A stretch of 64,000 nucleotides of DNA from Triparma columacea. Lineage: Eukaryota > Sar > Bolidophyceae > Parmales > Triparmaceae. Both the position numbers and the translations under genes were made by a program. The DNA is taken from positions 634 to 64,633 of the forward strand of contig BRYA01000174.1 in the NCBI GenBank assembly GCA_030267965.1, given 5' to 3'. The notes below the pieces were generated by a model, which was not told the origin of the DNA, made no database searches, and saw only the letters and a list, made by a program, of their open reading frames with translations. Below, one piece after another: positions 1-9,870 of this stretch. How positions within the stretch are numbered: the first letter of the stretch is position 1; each line of letters opens with the position of its first letter.

Positions 1-55
1 GGGGGGAGGGGTTAGTATTCGTATGCATGGCAGAATTGTTTGCTAGCTTGCTTAC

Positions 56-2404
56 TTACCTCGCAAAGTGAAGGGGGGTGTACAATCTCGCCACCTCCTT
101 CTTGGATGTCCATGATTGGTCGATGCGAATGAGCAGGGGGACGGCTTGTTGGAGAAGCTCCTGATTTCTGTTGGCGCACAGGAAGTGGAGGGGCGTGAAG
201 GGGGAGATGGAGGCTGATTCTTGGTGAAAGAGCACTTCGGTGCGAAGAGATTGTAGGAGATTTTTGAGTCCCTCAATCGTTAGAGATAAAGACATCAACT
301 TGAAGTGATTGGGGTATTCGGAGAACTGCTTCTTGAAAGAATCTGGCGAGGGGGCTTGGGATTCTTCAAGGCCCTGCATTAAGGAGAGGGGCTTGCATGC
401 TTCGAAGGTTTTTTCTGGTGGAGTCAGGTCTGGGGGAAGTCCAACCAAAGACGTCAAGCCCGTGCATTCCAAAAAGACATATTTACCAATCGTAGTGACT
501 CCCGTAGGAAGACCCTCCAACGATGTCAAGCCCGTGCATCCCTGAAAGGCACCATCACCAATCGTAGTGACTCCCGTAGGAAGACCCTCCAAAGACGTCA
601 AGCCCGTGCATCCACGAAAAGCCTGAGTACCAATCGTAGTGACTCCCGTAGGAAGACCCTCCAACGATGTCAAGCCCGTGCATCCATCAAAGGCCTCTTT
701 ACCAATCGTAGTGACTCCCGTGGGAAGACCCTCCAATGATGTCAAGCCCGTGCATCCCTTAAAGGCCACTCTACCAATCTCAGTGACTCCCGTAGAACGA
801 AGACCCTCCAACGACGTCAAGCCCGTGCATTCAATAAAGGCATAATCACCAATCTCAGTGACTCCTGTAGGAAGACCCTCCAAAGACGTCAAGCCCGTGC
901 ATAAACGAAAGGCAAAATGACCAATCTCAGTGACTCCCGTATGAAGACCCTCAAACGATGTCAAGCCCGTGCATCCATCAAAGGCCATTTTACCAATCGT
1001 AGTGACTCCCGTAGGAAGACCCTCCAACGATGTCAAGCCCGTGCATCCCTGAAAGACAGATCTACCTATCACAGTGACCCCTGTAGGAAGACCCTCCAAC
1101 AACGTCAAGCCCGTGCATCCAGAAAAGGCCTCTTTACCAATCGCAGTGACTCCCGTAGAACGAAGAGATTCCAACGACGTCAAGCCCGTGCAACCATTAA
1201 AGGCCTGAGTACCAATCGCAGTGACTCCCGTAGAACGAAGACCCTCCAACGATGTCAAGCCCGTGCATTTACTAAAGGCACCTTCACCAAACGTAGTGAC
1301 TCCCGTAGGAAGACCCTTCAACGACGTCAAGCCCGTGCATCCAAAAAAGGCCCATTCACCAATCTCAGTGACTCCCGTAGAACGAAGACCCTCCAACGAT
1401 GTCAAGCCCGTGCATCCAGAAAAGGCAGCTTGACCAATCGTAGTGACTCCCGTAGAATGAAGACCCTCCAACGACGTCAAGCCCGTGCATCCCATAAAGG
1501 CCTTCGTACCAATCTCAGTGACTCCCTTCTCACGAAGACCCTCCAACGATGTCAAGCCCGTGCATTCAGCAAAGGCATAATAACCAATCTTAGTGACTCC
1601 CGTAGGAAGACCCTCCAACGATGTCAAGCCCGTGCATCCACGAAAGACATCTCCACTAATCGTAGTGACTCCCGTAGGAAGACCCTCCAACGATATCAAG
1701 CCCGTGCATCCAGAAAAGGCCTGTTTACCAATCGTAGTGACTCCCGTAGGAAAACCCTCCAAAGACGTCAAGCCCGTGCATCTCCAGAAGGCCTGTGTAC
1801 CAATCGTAGTGACTCCCAGAGGAAGGCCCTCCAACGATTTCAAGCCCGTGCATTCACCAAAGGCACCTACACCCATCTCCGTGAATCCCGTAGGAAGAGC
1901 CTTCAAAGACGTCAAGCCCGTGCATCCATAAAAGGCCTCTTGAAAAATCTCAGTCACTCCTGTAGGAAGACCCTCCAAAGACGTCAAGCCAGTGCAGTAA
2001 CAAAAGGCCTCTCCGCCAATCGTAGTGACTCCCGTAGGAAGACCCTCCAACAACGTCAAGCCTGTGCATCCACGAAAGGCACCTCTACCAATCTCAGAGA
2101 CTCCTGTAGGAATACCCTCCAACGATGTCAAGCCCGTGCATCCCATAAAGGCCTTCGTACCAATCTCAGTGACTCCCTTCTCACGAAGACCCTCCAACGA
2201 CGTCAAGCCCGTGCATTTACTAAAGGCATATCCACCAATCGTAGTGACTCCCGTAGGAAGACCCTCCAACGACGTCAAGCCAGTGCATCCCTTGAAGGCC
2301 TTTTCACCAATCTCAGTGACCCCTTCAGCAACAGTGAACCCTGTTATACTCGTATCCCCCTCAAACGACGTTTTCCCGTCGTACACGACAATCTTCTCCT
2401 CCAT
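56..2404 (-). CDS. BspA-type leucine-rich-repeat protein, 3' end outside window
   Basis: Starts at 2404 and is open for 781 codons. The coding part ends at a donor (GAG|GTAAGTAAG) after base 60, so the gene continues beyond the left edge. It holds 26 near-identical 23-residue repeats of the LRR_5/BspA kind, each with an AF-x-x-CTGL-T-SLEGL core and a GVT-x-IG strand. A short tail has two TPLHF motifs, which look like the start of ankyrin repeats. No signal peptide is visible. Such proteins usually act as binding or adhesion surfaces; the ligand is unknown. The 69-base DNA repeats are nearly uniform, so unit number probably varies. Long plus-strand frames here are by-products of the repeat. 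Confidence 0.85.
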   Translation of the reverse strand: MEEKIVVYDGKTSFEGDTSITGFTVAEGVTEIGEKAFKGCTGLTSLEGLPTGVTTIGGYAFSKCTGLTSLEGLREKGVTEIGTKAFMGCTGLTSLEGIPTGVSEIGRGAFRGCTGLTLLEGLPTGVTTIGGEAFCYCTGLTSLEGLPTGVTEIFQEAFYGCTGLTSLKALPTGFTEMGVGAFGECTGLKSLEGLPLGVTTIGTQAFWRCTGLTSLEGFPTGVTTIGKQAFSGCTGLISLEGLPTGVTTISGDVFRGCTGLTSLEGLPTGVTKIGYYAFAECTGLTSLEGLREKGVTEIGTKAFMGCTGLTSLEGLHSTGVTTIGQAAFSGCTGLTSLEGLRSTGVTEIGEWAFFGCTGLTSLKGLPTGVTTFGEGAFSKCTGLTSLEGLRSTGVTAIGTQAFNGCTGLTSLESLRSTGVTAIGKEAFSGCTGLTLLEGLPTGVTVIGRSVFQGCTGLTSLEGLPTGVTTIGKMAFDGCTGLTSFEGLHTGVTEIGHFAFRLCTGLTSLEGLPTGVTEIGDYAFIECTGLTSLEGLRSTGVTEIGRVAFKGCTGLTSLEGLPTGVTTIGKEAFDGCTGLTSLEGLPTGVTTIGTQAFRGCTGLTSLEGLPTGVTTIGDGAFQGCTGLTSLEGLPTGVTTIGKYVFLECTGLTSLVGLPPDLTPPEKTFEACKPLSLMQGLEESQAPSPDSFKKQFSEYPNHFKLMSLSLTIEGLKNLLQSLRTEVLFHQESASISPFTPLHFLCANRNQELLQQAVPLLIRIDQSWTSKKEVARLYTPLHFAR

Positions 2405-2862
2405 TACTGACTCTCAGATCTCCGTTTCTTTGCCTGCTTGTAGAAAACCAAAGGAAACAGAGAGTGCAGGAAGGATAGCGGGGTTAGATCGGTCGGGTTA
2501 GATATTGAGTGTTTGAAGTTGGAAACTCAGGAGACTCGGGGAATGAGAGTATAAATCCTATTTGAGCGGCGGGACGCACCTGATTATGATGCTTGATAGG
2601 TGATTGATACAAAAAAGTTCCTCCTTCTGTTGTCCGAAGAAGTTGGCCGCACCAAAATTCTACTTTTTATATTTCGGACTGTCCCAATTAGCTTTGTTCG
2701 AGGAATCTTCAATTACGGGATTGAGATCTCTTCTTTCGGGATATTCTTTCTCTCTTTCAAGAATCGCTTTCTCTAATCGCCCTCTCATCTCTCTCTTTCT
2801 CTCCCCCGTCCTCTCCCCCCGATCAACAAACACCCATTTGTTTCTCTAAAACTCTCCTTCCT
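2405..2862. other. divergent intergenic region
   Basis: About 460 bases between the divergent LRR and glycosyltransferase genes. The right half is T/C-rich (TCTCTTTC runs), as expected of a 5' leader or promoter of the plus-strand gene. I see no coding frame, RNA gene or repeat. Confidence 0.5.
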
Positions 2863-4432
2863 ATGTCTGATTCTCCCCCCCCCTCCTCATCTCCTCCGCC
2901 TTCCCGCTCCCGCGCCTTATTCGTAACTGTATTCCTAATATTCCTGATTGCTTTAATATCCTTCTCCCGCGAGTCCGCCTTCCTGAACTTTGAGTTTGCC
3001 TACTTCGACGGTGGTGCCGACGTTCTTCCCGGTGAGGAGGTCCCCCACACCGGGGTTCTCCCCCCCCCCTCTTCCGCCCCTTCTCCCGGGAAGGCGGGGG
3101 GGGGGGTTGAGGGAGGGAAGGCACCTTCTCCTGCTCCTACCATGAAGCCTAATGAGGAAGTCAAAGAGACGCCTAATCACACGCCTAATCCCACGCCCGC
3201 GCCTGCGGGGGAGGGGGGGGGGAAGGAAAAGGTCTCTGTTAAGGTGGCCATGCTGACAGTGTCAGCGAACATCGACCAGGATGGGAAGCTTCAATACGGG
3301 GAGACCAAGAGCATGGTGACGGGGCCCATCAGCGTGGACAACAAGGCTAGGTACTGCATAGAGAACGGGTGGGACCTCGTCATTGGGGGGCCGCTGGGGG
3401 AGGGGGAGGGAGGGAAGAGGGGGGGGGAGATGCACGGGAGGAGCAGCAGGTGGTTGAAGATCTACCATTTACTGGAGATCTGGGACGACTACGATATCAT
3501 TGTGTGGATGGATTTGGACACTCTGATGACGACCCCGAAAGTTAACATCGTGGACTACTTCGACGAGGATAAGGAGCTTCACTTCACTGACGACTTGGGG
3601 AATTTCGACAGGATTAATAGCGGTGTGTTTGGGCTCAAGACTACCCCCTTTGCGAAAGATTTCTTCGAGAGAGTTTGGGACCACAACGACGATGACGGCA
3701 AGGGTAATAAGCAGGGCAAGAGCGACCAGAAGTCCATAAACGCCATCCTCAAGTCCCTGAGCGATGAGGATAAGAATTCCAAGGTGGACATCATTGACAG
3801 GACCGTCTTCAACGCCTTCCCTAAGGTCAAGGAGGCCCCCCCTACCGGCGACGGGTACATCCGCGTCCAGGGCTTTAACTGGCCGGGGGGAGCGGAGGAC
3901 GGGGACGAAACGGAAGACACAGTCGTCATTCACTTTGCGGGGCTATTCGCGGGATGCTGCGTTGGGGGGGGGGACATACCTAGCGGGATGCTCGTGCAGT
4001 ACTTCAAGAGGGTGAGAGGAAAGAGGAGGATGGGTTGGGGGGGAGGGGGGGGGTGGGGTAACAAAAAGAGATGAAATTCCCCATGCAACTCTAACCACCC
4101 CCCTTCTCCCTCCCCAACCCCACGTTCCCAACCCCGACCTTACGGCCCTCTCTCAGCTCATGGATTACCACGCCGTGTTCCTCTCCTTAATAGATCCCAG
4201 CTCCGCTTCCTTCCACGTTTACGACGACGGTATCCCTAGCTTGTCCGCCCCCTCTGCCCTCCGTTCAGGCGAGGACATAATAGGAAGGATGGACGTGATG
4301 AAGGGGGAGATAGGGCCGATGGTTGCGGGGGGGCTGCAGACGCTTATGGTCAAGGGGGACACGGACAAGCTTAGAGACTCCATCTTACTACAGATGAACA
4401 AGTTCATACCCAGCCCAGGTGATAAAGAATAG
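2863..4432 (+). CDS. GT34-like (GMA12/MNN10) glycosyltransferase, type II membrane protein
   Basis: Exons 2863..4011 and 4157..4432, phase 0, 474 aa. The intron has a GTGAGA donor and CTCTCAG acceptor. After a proline/serine-rich N terminus comes one membrane anchor (residues about 21-38, LFVTVFLIFLIALISF), then a Pro/Gly/Glu-rich stem and a catalytic domain. The metal-binding DxD lies in VWMDLDTL, followed by NSGVFGLK and DQKSIN, the order expected in GT34 alpha-galactosyl/mannosyl-transferases of the Golgi. Family assignment rests on these motifs; donor and acceptor sugars cannot be told. The low-complexity stem is encoded by G and C runs, where sequencing errors would be likely. Confidence 0.8.
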
Positions 4433-4594
4433 AATGGTTGGCCAAAGGTAATAATATGCATGGTAAGCCTTTGTCAAATAGAATAAAAGAGCTTCAGGTG
4501 TCTTGGGGTAACAAACGTGTGCTCAGAGTTTCACTCCTCTCCCCCCCCCCCCTCTGCTCTCGTTTGTCTCCCCCCCTCCCTTTCCTCCCCCTTA

Positions 4595-5746
4595 TTAATT
4601 CCTTAAGCATTCAAAAAGTTCCTCAAATCCTTCAAATTCCTTTCCAATGATGCCCTTCCTGATCATAAACTCCGCAATAACCGGCACGCAGTTGGCCTTA
4701 TAAACCTTCCCCCACTCCCCTCTCACCCTCGCCCCCTCGCTTTCAATAAGTCCTTCCATAACCTCTTCAACATCGACAAGTTCAAACCTCTCAACCTCCC
4801 CATCAACAGGCTTCGGTACGATCCCCTCCAGTACCTCGAGGTCGTACGTAAATAGTGTGTCCCTCTTATACCCCCCAACCCCCCCATCCCCCCCCCCAAC
4901 ACGCTCTTCGTAACACCAATTATCGTTACCTTCATACATAACCACACCCCCCTCAACAGCACGTCTTGCAACCTCCATATCAAAACCAGCCTCCTCACCG
5001 CACTCCTTAACTACACACTCAAGTTTATCGAGTTCGTCTAAACCAAGCCCCCCAGCTACTACATGGTCAAGCTGATTTGGGCAGACGGATTTTTCATTAG
5101 AACGTACTCCTAACCACATACTGGTAGGAGCTGTATGACCTGGGGGTGGGGGAGGGTAACCGTTTATGTGGACACCGTAGGAACGGAATCCAAAGACTGG
5201 TGCTGCTCCTCTTTCTACCTTCAAGCCGTTGTATTTGCCTTTTTGTGGACCGTTTTGAGGGATTAGGGTTGCTGTGGTTGTAAAGTCGTTCACTATAGGT
5301 ACTAACTCATCCCTCCATGTTGAGAGGAGGTTCTTTGAACGGAGGAGGTTTGAGGCTTTGGATATCTCTGTGTTGCAGGTGTTTATTGATGGACAGGTAA
5401 GGGTTATGGTGTTTGATGATTGTGAGTAGACGAATGATGATGATGATGATGTTAATATAGGTATGATTGATGGATTTATGAGGCCAATGTTTGAGGAGGA
5501 TAAGTCGGAGTTGATAATTTGAGTATCTGTATCTCCATTATTCTCGGGTAATTTGATGTAGAATGGAATCAAGGGTTTAGATGGTGGTTGAGAACATAGG
5601 GATATTAAACGTGTTAAAGATGGGCAAATATTAGATGTGATTGAGAGAGGAAGAGGATTTGTTGTCATTGATTTCACTGATTTTACGTCAATAATCAATA
5701 TTATCAATAACAATACTAACGTAAGCGTGCAAACAAACATACGCAC
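4595..5746 (-). CDS. Nudix hydrolase of the DUF4743/Nudix-20/24 (Tnr3-like) type
   Basis: Single exon, 383 aa. A strong N-terminal hydrophobic segment (residues 4-20) suggests a signal peptide or membrane anchor. The middle contains GFRSYGVHINGY and then a Nudix box: GGLGLDEL, a spacer, and KECGEEAGF, with Lys for the usual Arg. The domain order (DUF4743-like N-terminal part, then Nudix) matches plant Nudix 20/24 and the Nudix half of yeast Tnr3. Those enzymes are linked to removal of damaged (oxidised) thiamine diphosphate forms. That role is by family; the sequence shows only the fold and box. Convergent with the glycosyltransferase gene. Confidence 0.8.
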   Translation of the reverse strand: MRMFVCTLTLVLLLIILIIDVKSVKSMTTNPLPLSITSNICPSLTRLISLCSQPPSKPLIPFYIKLPENNGDTDTQIINSDLSSSNIGLINPSIIPILTSSSSSFVYSQSSNTITLTCPSINTCNTEISKASNLLRSKNLLSTWRDELVPIVNDFTTTATLIPQNGPQKGKYNGLKVERGAAPVFGFRSYGVHINGYPPPPPGHTAPTSMWLGVRSNEKSVCPNQLDHVVAGGLGLDELDKLECVVKECGEEAGFDMEVARRAVEGGVVMYEGNDNWCYEERVGGGDGGVGGYKRDTLFTYDLEVLEGIVPKPVDGEVERFELVDVEEVMEGLIESEGARVRGEWGKVYKANCVPVIAEFMIRKGIIGKEFEGFEELFECLRN

Positions 5747-5833
5747 GCGTCAAAATGTCCTAAACTGACTTATAGAGATCAAAAATGAGATTACAAAATG
5801 AAGTGGAAAAAACACAAGGATACTTTTCGACAA

Positions 5834-5953
5834 AACTCAATGGTTACTTTAAATTGCAAGAGGATGGAAGCGCCGCCAGTGCCGCCCTTTTTCGTTCCCC
5901 TCATCTTCGTTATCCCATCTTCGTTATCACATCTTCGTTATCCCATCTTCCTC
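5834..5953. repeat. dispersed direct repeat, copy 1
   Basis: This matches 8561..8643 in the same orientation. Shared blocks are AACTCAATGG, ATTGCAAGAGGA, AAGCGCCGCC, a C/T stretch, and CATCTTCGTT...CCCATCTTCCT. This copy carries extra ATCTTCGTTATC units. The two copies bracket the zinc-finger and p23 genes. Confidence 0.65.
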
Positions 5954-6002
5954 AGTCAAATGCCTTTGTATTACATTCACACCCTTCTTGTGGGCACAGA
6001 TG

Positions 6003-7337
6003 CTACGTTACGCCAATGCCGTGAATATTAGCAAGATGTAACTTGATTTTGCTTCTCTTCTTCGCCTTATATTGACACCCCTCTTGCGGGCATGAATGCC
6101 AGGTTACACCAATATCGTGAACATTAGCAAGGTGCTGCTTGATGCCGCCTCTCTCCTTCGCCTTATATTCACACCCTTCTTGCGGGCATGTATGCCATGT
6201 TACGCCAATATCGTGAATAGTAGCAAGGTGCCTCTTGATCTTGTCTCTCTCCTTCGTCTTATATTCACAACCCTCTTGCGGGCATGGATGCCACATTACG
6301 CCAATATCGTGAATATTAGAAAGGTGTAACTTGATATTGCCTCTCTGCTTTGCCTTATATTCACACCCTTCTTGTGGGCATGTATGCCACGTTACGCCAA
6401 TGTCGTGAACATTAGCAAGGTGCCTCTTGATAGTGCCTCTCTCCTTCGCCTTATATTCACACCCCTCTTGCGGGCATGGATGCCACGTTACGCCAATGCC
6501 GTGAATATTAGCAAGGTGCCTCTTGATAGTGCCTCTCTCCTTCGCCTTATACTCACACCCTTCTTGCGGGCATGTTAATGTATGCCATGTTGCGCCAATA
6601 TCGTGAGTATGAGCAAGGTGCTGCTTGAGATCGCCTCTCTGCTTCGCCTTATATTCACACCCCTCTTGCGGGCATGGATGCCACGTTACGCCAATGCCGT
6701 GAATATTAGCAAGGTGCTGCTTGAGATCGCCTCTCTGCTTCGCCTTATATTCACACCCCTCTTGCGGGCATGGATGCCACGTTACGCCAATGCCGTGAAT
6801 ATTAGCAAGGTGCCTCTTGAGATCGCATCTCATCTTCGCCTTATATTCACACCCCTCTTGCGGGCATGGATGCCACGTTACGCCAATATCGTGAATATTA
6901 GCAAGGTGGATCTTGAGGTTGAACCTGTCCCTCGCCCTATATTTGCATCCTCTCTGTTTGCAACGGTAAGGCCTCTCGTCTATCTCTTCCTCATCGTACT
7001 CGTACATCCTCGCAGCCACCTGTCCATTCAACCCCATCACCTCCACGCCACTGCTGTTGGTCTTCCTTTCAGCAACAACCTCCACATCCTCATCACATGG
7101 TTGGCAGACAAGCAGATCATGCTGTACCACGTTACCATCTTCAACCACCTCCCCGTTTTCCGCATCCTTGATACCATTCACTGTCGTTGTACCCTTGTGC
7201 TGTCCTTGAAACCCAGGAAGGATACCCAGGTTTGCCGAAGAAGCTTCTTCCACCTTGAATTCATCGATTATGGTGATACTATGCGTAAAGTTGTTGATAT
7301 TCAACCTGTGCTCTCCAGGCACCGGTACACCCGACAT
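6003..7337 (-). CDS. tandem C2H2 zinc-finger protein, ten fingers
   Basis: Model of 444 aa. An upstream ATG (7460) would overlap p23 exon 1 on the other strand, so I prefer the Met at 7337, 90 bp from the divergent p23 start. After about 125 residues without a clear domain come ten fingers with C-x4-C-x12-H-x4-H spacing (CPQEGCEYKAK...HLANIH) joined by GIGVTWHP-type linkers. The spacing differs from the classic C-x2-4-C-x12-H-x3-5-H plus TGEKP linker array, but it could bind nucleic acid. Units are nearly identical, so recent unit duplication is likely. The reading frame stops inside the linker (TGG to TAG); see findings. Confidence 0.75.
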   Translation of the reverse strand: MSGVPVPGEHRLNINNFTHSITIIDEFKVEEASSANLGILPGFQGQHKGTTTVNGIKDAENGEVVEDGNVVQHDLLVCQPCDEDVEVVAERKTNSSGVEVMGLNGQVAARMYEYDEEEIDERPYRCKQRGCKYRARDRFNLKIHLANIHDIGVTWHPCPQEGCEYKAKMRCDLKRHLANIHGIGVTWHPCPQEGCEYKAKQRGDLKQHLANIHGIGVTWHPCPQEGCEYKAKQRGDLKQHLAHTHDIGATWHTLTCPQEGCEYKAKERGTIKRHLANIHGIGVTWHPCPQEGCEYKAKERGTIKRHLANVHDIGVTWHTCPQEGCEYKAKQRGNIKLHLSNIHDIGVMWHPCPQEGCEYKTKERDKIKRHLATIHDIGVTWHTCPQEGCEYKAKERGGIKQHLANVHDIGVTWHSCPQEGCQYKAKKRSKIKLHLANIHGIGVT

Positions 7338-7427
7338 GAAGTCTTGTCTTTGTCGAATAGGTCCAGTTAGTAGCAAATGCTTCCAAGCCCAAGTTTTCCC
7401 AAAATCCCCCAAGTCAAAAAAACTAGA

Positions 7428-8504
7428 ATGCCAAATACTGCGCCAATCAAGTGGGCTCAACGAAGTGATGCCGTCTTTTTAACCATCTCCGTCGTTGGTA
7501 AGTTTCTCTTGTTTGATGAACCCTAACCCTAACTCATATACACATAAATTATAACTTATTCCGGAAACTGACAGAAACGTGACTTGCAACATTTGGGAAA
7601 TTATCTTTGAGTTATGAATCAACGTCCAGTATGATCGTCATTACCAATACTAAATATTATATATGACACTAAGAGATGGAAAAAATGCGAGAAAATACGA
7701 GTAAAGCCCTATAGGCAGGGGTACACACGACAGCGGACTCGACAGAATTGTTGTTTGGGTCTATCATGGCAGAATCTCGCTTCTGTGTACAAGGATCGCG
7801 CTTGTGTATATAATATTAGCGCATGTGGTTGCACTTCTCGCTTCGCTCACCCCCGATTTCTCCCCCCTCCCCCAAAACTCCCAGACCTGAAGGACGAGAA
7901 GGTAACCCTCTCCAACGACAAGCTCGTCTTCACCGGAAAGTCTGGGAATGAGGACTACGCCTGTGACATCACCTTCTTCGCCACCTGCGACGCCGAGAAG
8001 TCCTCCTACAAGGTCCTCCCCAGGAGCGTTCAGCTCCACGTCGTGAAGGAGAAGCAGGAGGAGGAGTTCTGGCCCAGGCTGCTCAAGGACAAGAACCTCG
8101 AGAAGAACCAGGTCTCCATCGACTGGAACAAGTACGTCGACGAGGACGAGGAGAACGAGGCCGAGGGTTTCGACCTCGACGGTTTCGGGGGGGAGATGGC
8201 GGGAGCCCAGCAGGGCGTGCCCCCAGGGATCGCGGATACCGTAGGGCAGATGGGGGGGATGGAGGAGATGATGAAGCAGATGAACTCGGGGGGATGGAAC
8301 ACTGGACCACCCCCGGGGGTCGACCCTAGCATGATGGGGGGGATGCCAGGGATGGGGGGGATGCCAGGGATGGGGGGAGGGATGGAGGGGATGGCTGAGA
8401 TGATGGCCAAGATGAAGACGGACCTGGAGGGGAAGAAGGGGGGGGAGGCGGAGGAGGAACCGGATAGTGATGACGATGACTTGCCGGACCTCGAGGAGAG
8501 CTAA
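7428..8504 (+). CDS. p23/Sba1-type HSP90 co-chaperone (CS domain)
   Basis: Exons 7428..7497 and 7885..8504, 229 aa. Exon 1 encodes the family hallmark PIKWAQRSDAVFLTI and ends at G|GTAAGT. The acceptor CCCAG|ACCTG restores GAC, giving ...VVDLKDEKV. The CS beta-sandwich continues to about residue 110, including FWPRLLKD and the W of VSIDWNKY. The tail is Gly/Met-rich (GMGGMPGMGG) and ends in an acidic DSDDDDLPDLEES. p23 stabilises the ATP-bound closed form of HSP90 in the cytosol. The 387-nt intron is unusually long and AT-rich for this window and holds CCCTAACCCTAAC at 7521. Confidence 0.88.
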
Positions 8505-8560
8505 ACGTGAAGTTGAAGGACGCAAGGGGGGGTATTTAACAGAACATTTGGGGTGATGGA

Positions 8561-8643
8561 AATTCAATGGATCACGTTAGATTGCAAGAGGAAAGCGCCG
8601 CCCTTTTTTTCATTTCCCCCATCTTCGTTCTCCCATCTTCCTC
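8561..8643. repeat. dispersed direct repeat, copy 2
   Basis: Second copy of the element at 5834..5953. It shares ATTCAATGG, ATTGCAAGAGGA, AAGCGCCGCCC and CATCTTCGTT-TCCCATCTTCCT. It lies just downstream of p23. Confidence 0.65.
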
Positions 8644-8651
8644 CCCAAAGT

Positions 8652-9870
8652 CTATTCGCTCCAAAAGCCGTCGAATTCAGGCTCCCTCTTCTCCATGACC
8701 GCATCTAACCCCTCCAGCCAGTCCTTCCTCCCGTAGCAGATTGCCTGCTGGTCAGCCTCTCTCCAAAGAGCCTTGTCGAGACCTTCATCTACCCCCGCCC
8801 TGACCGTCTTGACCAGCCCTCTCGTTGCCACCGGTGAGTTCGCCGCCCACTTTGACCCCAGCTCCAGGAGGTCCTCCTCAAAGGTATCGGAAGGCAGGAG
8901 GGAGTTCACTAGTCCGAGGGAGAGGCTGGAGGAGGGGGAGTAACGACCGGCACCTAGCAGAACGCCGGAGGCGGCACCGGGACCGATAAGGGAGGGGAGG
9001 AAGTGACTGAAATGGGGGGGGGGGCGGAGCGAGAAGGGACGGAGCGGCAAAGTCAGCTCACTTACTAATTTGCACCCCCTCTTCGCAGCTTCCAGAGCTT
9101 CGGTAAAAAGTTGGCAGCCTCACCTCCCACCCATCCCCGGATGTATTCCCAGCTTAGAAAAATTGAAGCTCATCATGTTCTTGGCGTCGTCGCTCATTAC
9201 CCGATAGTCAGCCGCCAGAGTAAGGCAGGCCCCGGCGCCGACGGCGGGACCGTTTATGCCGGCGATTACGGGGACGGGGAGGGAACGAATGCAGAGGAAG
9301 GATTGGTCTGTGGGAGGGGGAGGGGGGGGGGGTTAGGGCGAGTAGGGCAAGATCCTGTAGAGGTTTTCCGCGGCCCCGTAACTTTTGATTGGCCTTGACC
9401 CCTCAAATTCCCTTTGCGCCTTTATGGATTTATCTCTAGCCGTCGCGAACCTGTCCGTATCGTTAGATACCCTGTCCAAAACTCCACCCTCTCTCTAACT
9501 CACAGAAATTACGCATCACCTGGGAGTTCACGTGGGAGGGGACTTCGGAGCGCGACTTGAGGAAGGCCATCGAGCCACCCGCTGAGAAGGCGCGTCCTGC
9601 CCCTGTCAGGATAATGGTGTTTACATCTGGGGTGCCCTCAGGGAGGGGTGGGAGGGCCTTCAGGTCACCCTTGGAGTCGACGAAGGTCTTCCGGACGATG
9701 GGGTCTAAAGCATCGGGGGGGGTCGTCAGGGCTGCGTTGAGGGAACTCACGAGAGAGCTGAACTCAAGGCCCATGTCAAAAGTTAAAGCATTGAGGGTCT
9801 TGGGGGTGTTCAGAGTTATAACACCAACACGCTTGCAGGCAGTAGGGAGTGAGAAGGTTACGAGGCTCAT
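8652..9870 (-). CDS. enoyl-CoA hydratase/isomerase (crotonase) family protein
   Basis: Exons (transcription order) 9504..9870, 9124..9307 and 8652..9006, 301 aa. Splices recreate Tyr in VMRNFYQSFLCI and Ser in GMGGSHFLP. Crotonase landmarks are [13 protein letters not shown] (first oxyanion loop), [20 protein letters not shown] (second loop), LGIHPGMGG and a C-terminal [17 protein letters not shown]. The two Glu residues of true hydratases appear to be missing: the GGGCELA-like site reads GAGACLTLA and the QPE-like site reads NFSK. Isomerase, hydrolase or another acyl-CoA chemistry is therefore as likely as hydration. No clear targeting peptide; location unknown. Confidence 0.85.

Noticed and set aside
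917..2410. 497-codon plus-strand frame across the LRR gene, rich in RRKTLQRRQARAS
   Set aside because: It is the antisense of the 69-bp LRR repeat. The sense frame encodes a known repeat fold, the antisense one only a period-matched basic peptide.
6582..7370. 262-codon plus-strand frame opposite the zinc fingers
   Set aside because: Antisense shadow of the finger repeats; no domain and a repetitive hydrophobic composition.
7338..7460. Longer N terminus of the zinc-finger protein from ATG 7460
   Set aside because: It overlaps p23 exon 1 (7428-7497) on the other strand, which encodes a textbook p23 start. The Met at 7337 is preferred.
7755..7884. Apparent 5' truncation of p23 (frame opening at 7755 without the WAQR start)
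   Set aside because: The missing N terminus was found at 7428-7497, in phase, with a GTAAGT donor. The gene is intact.
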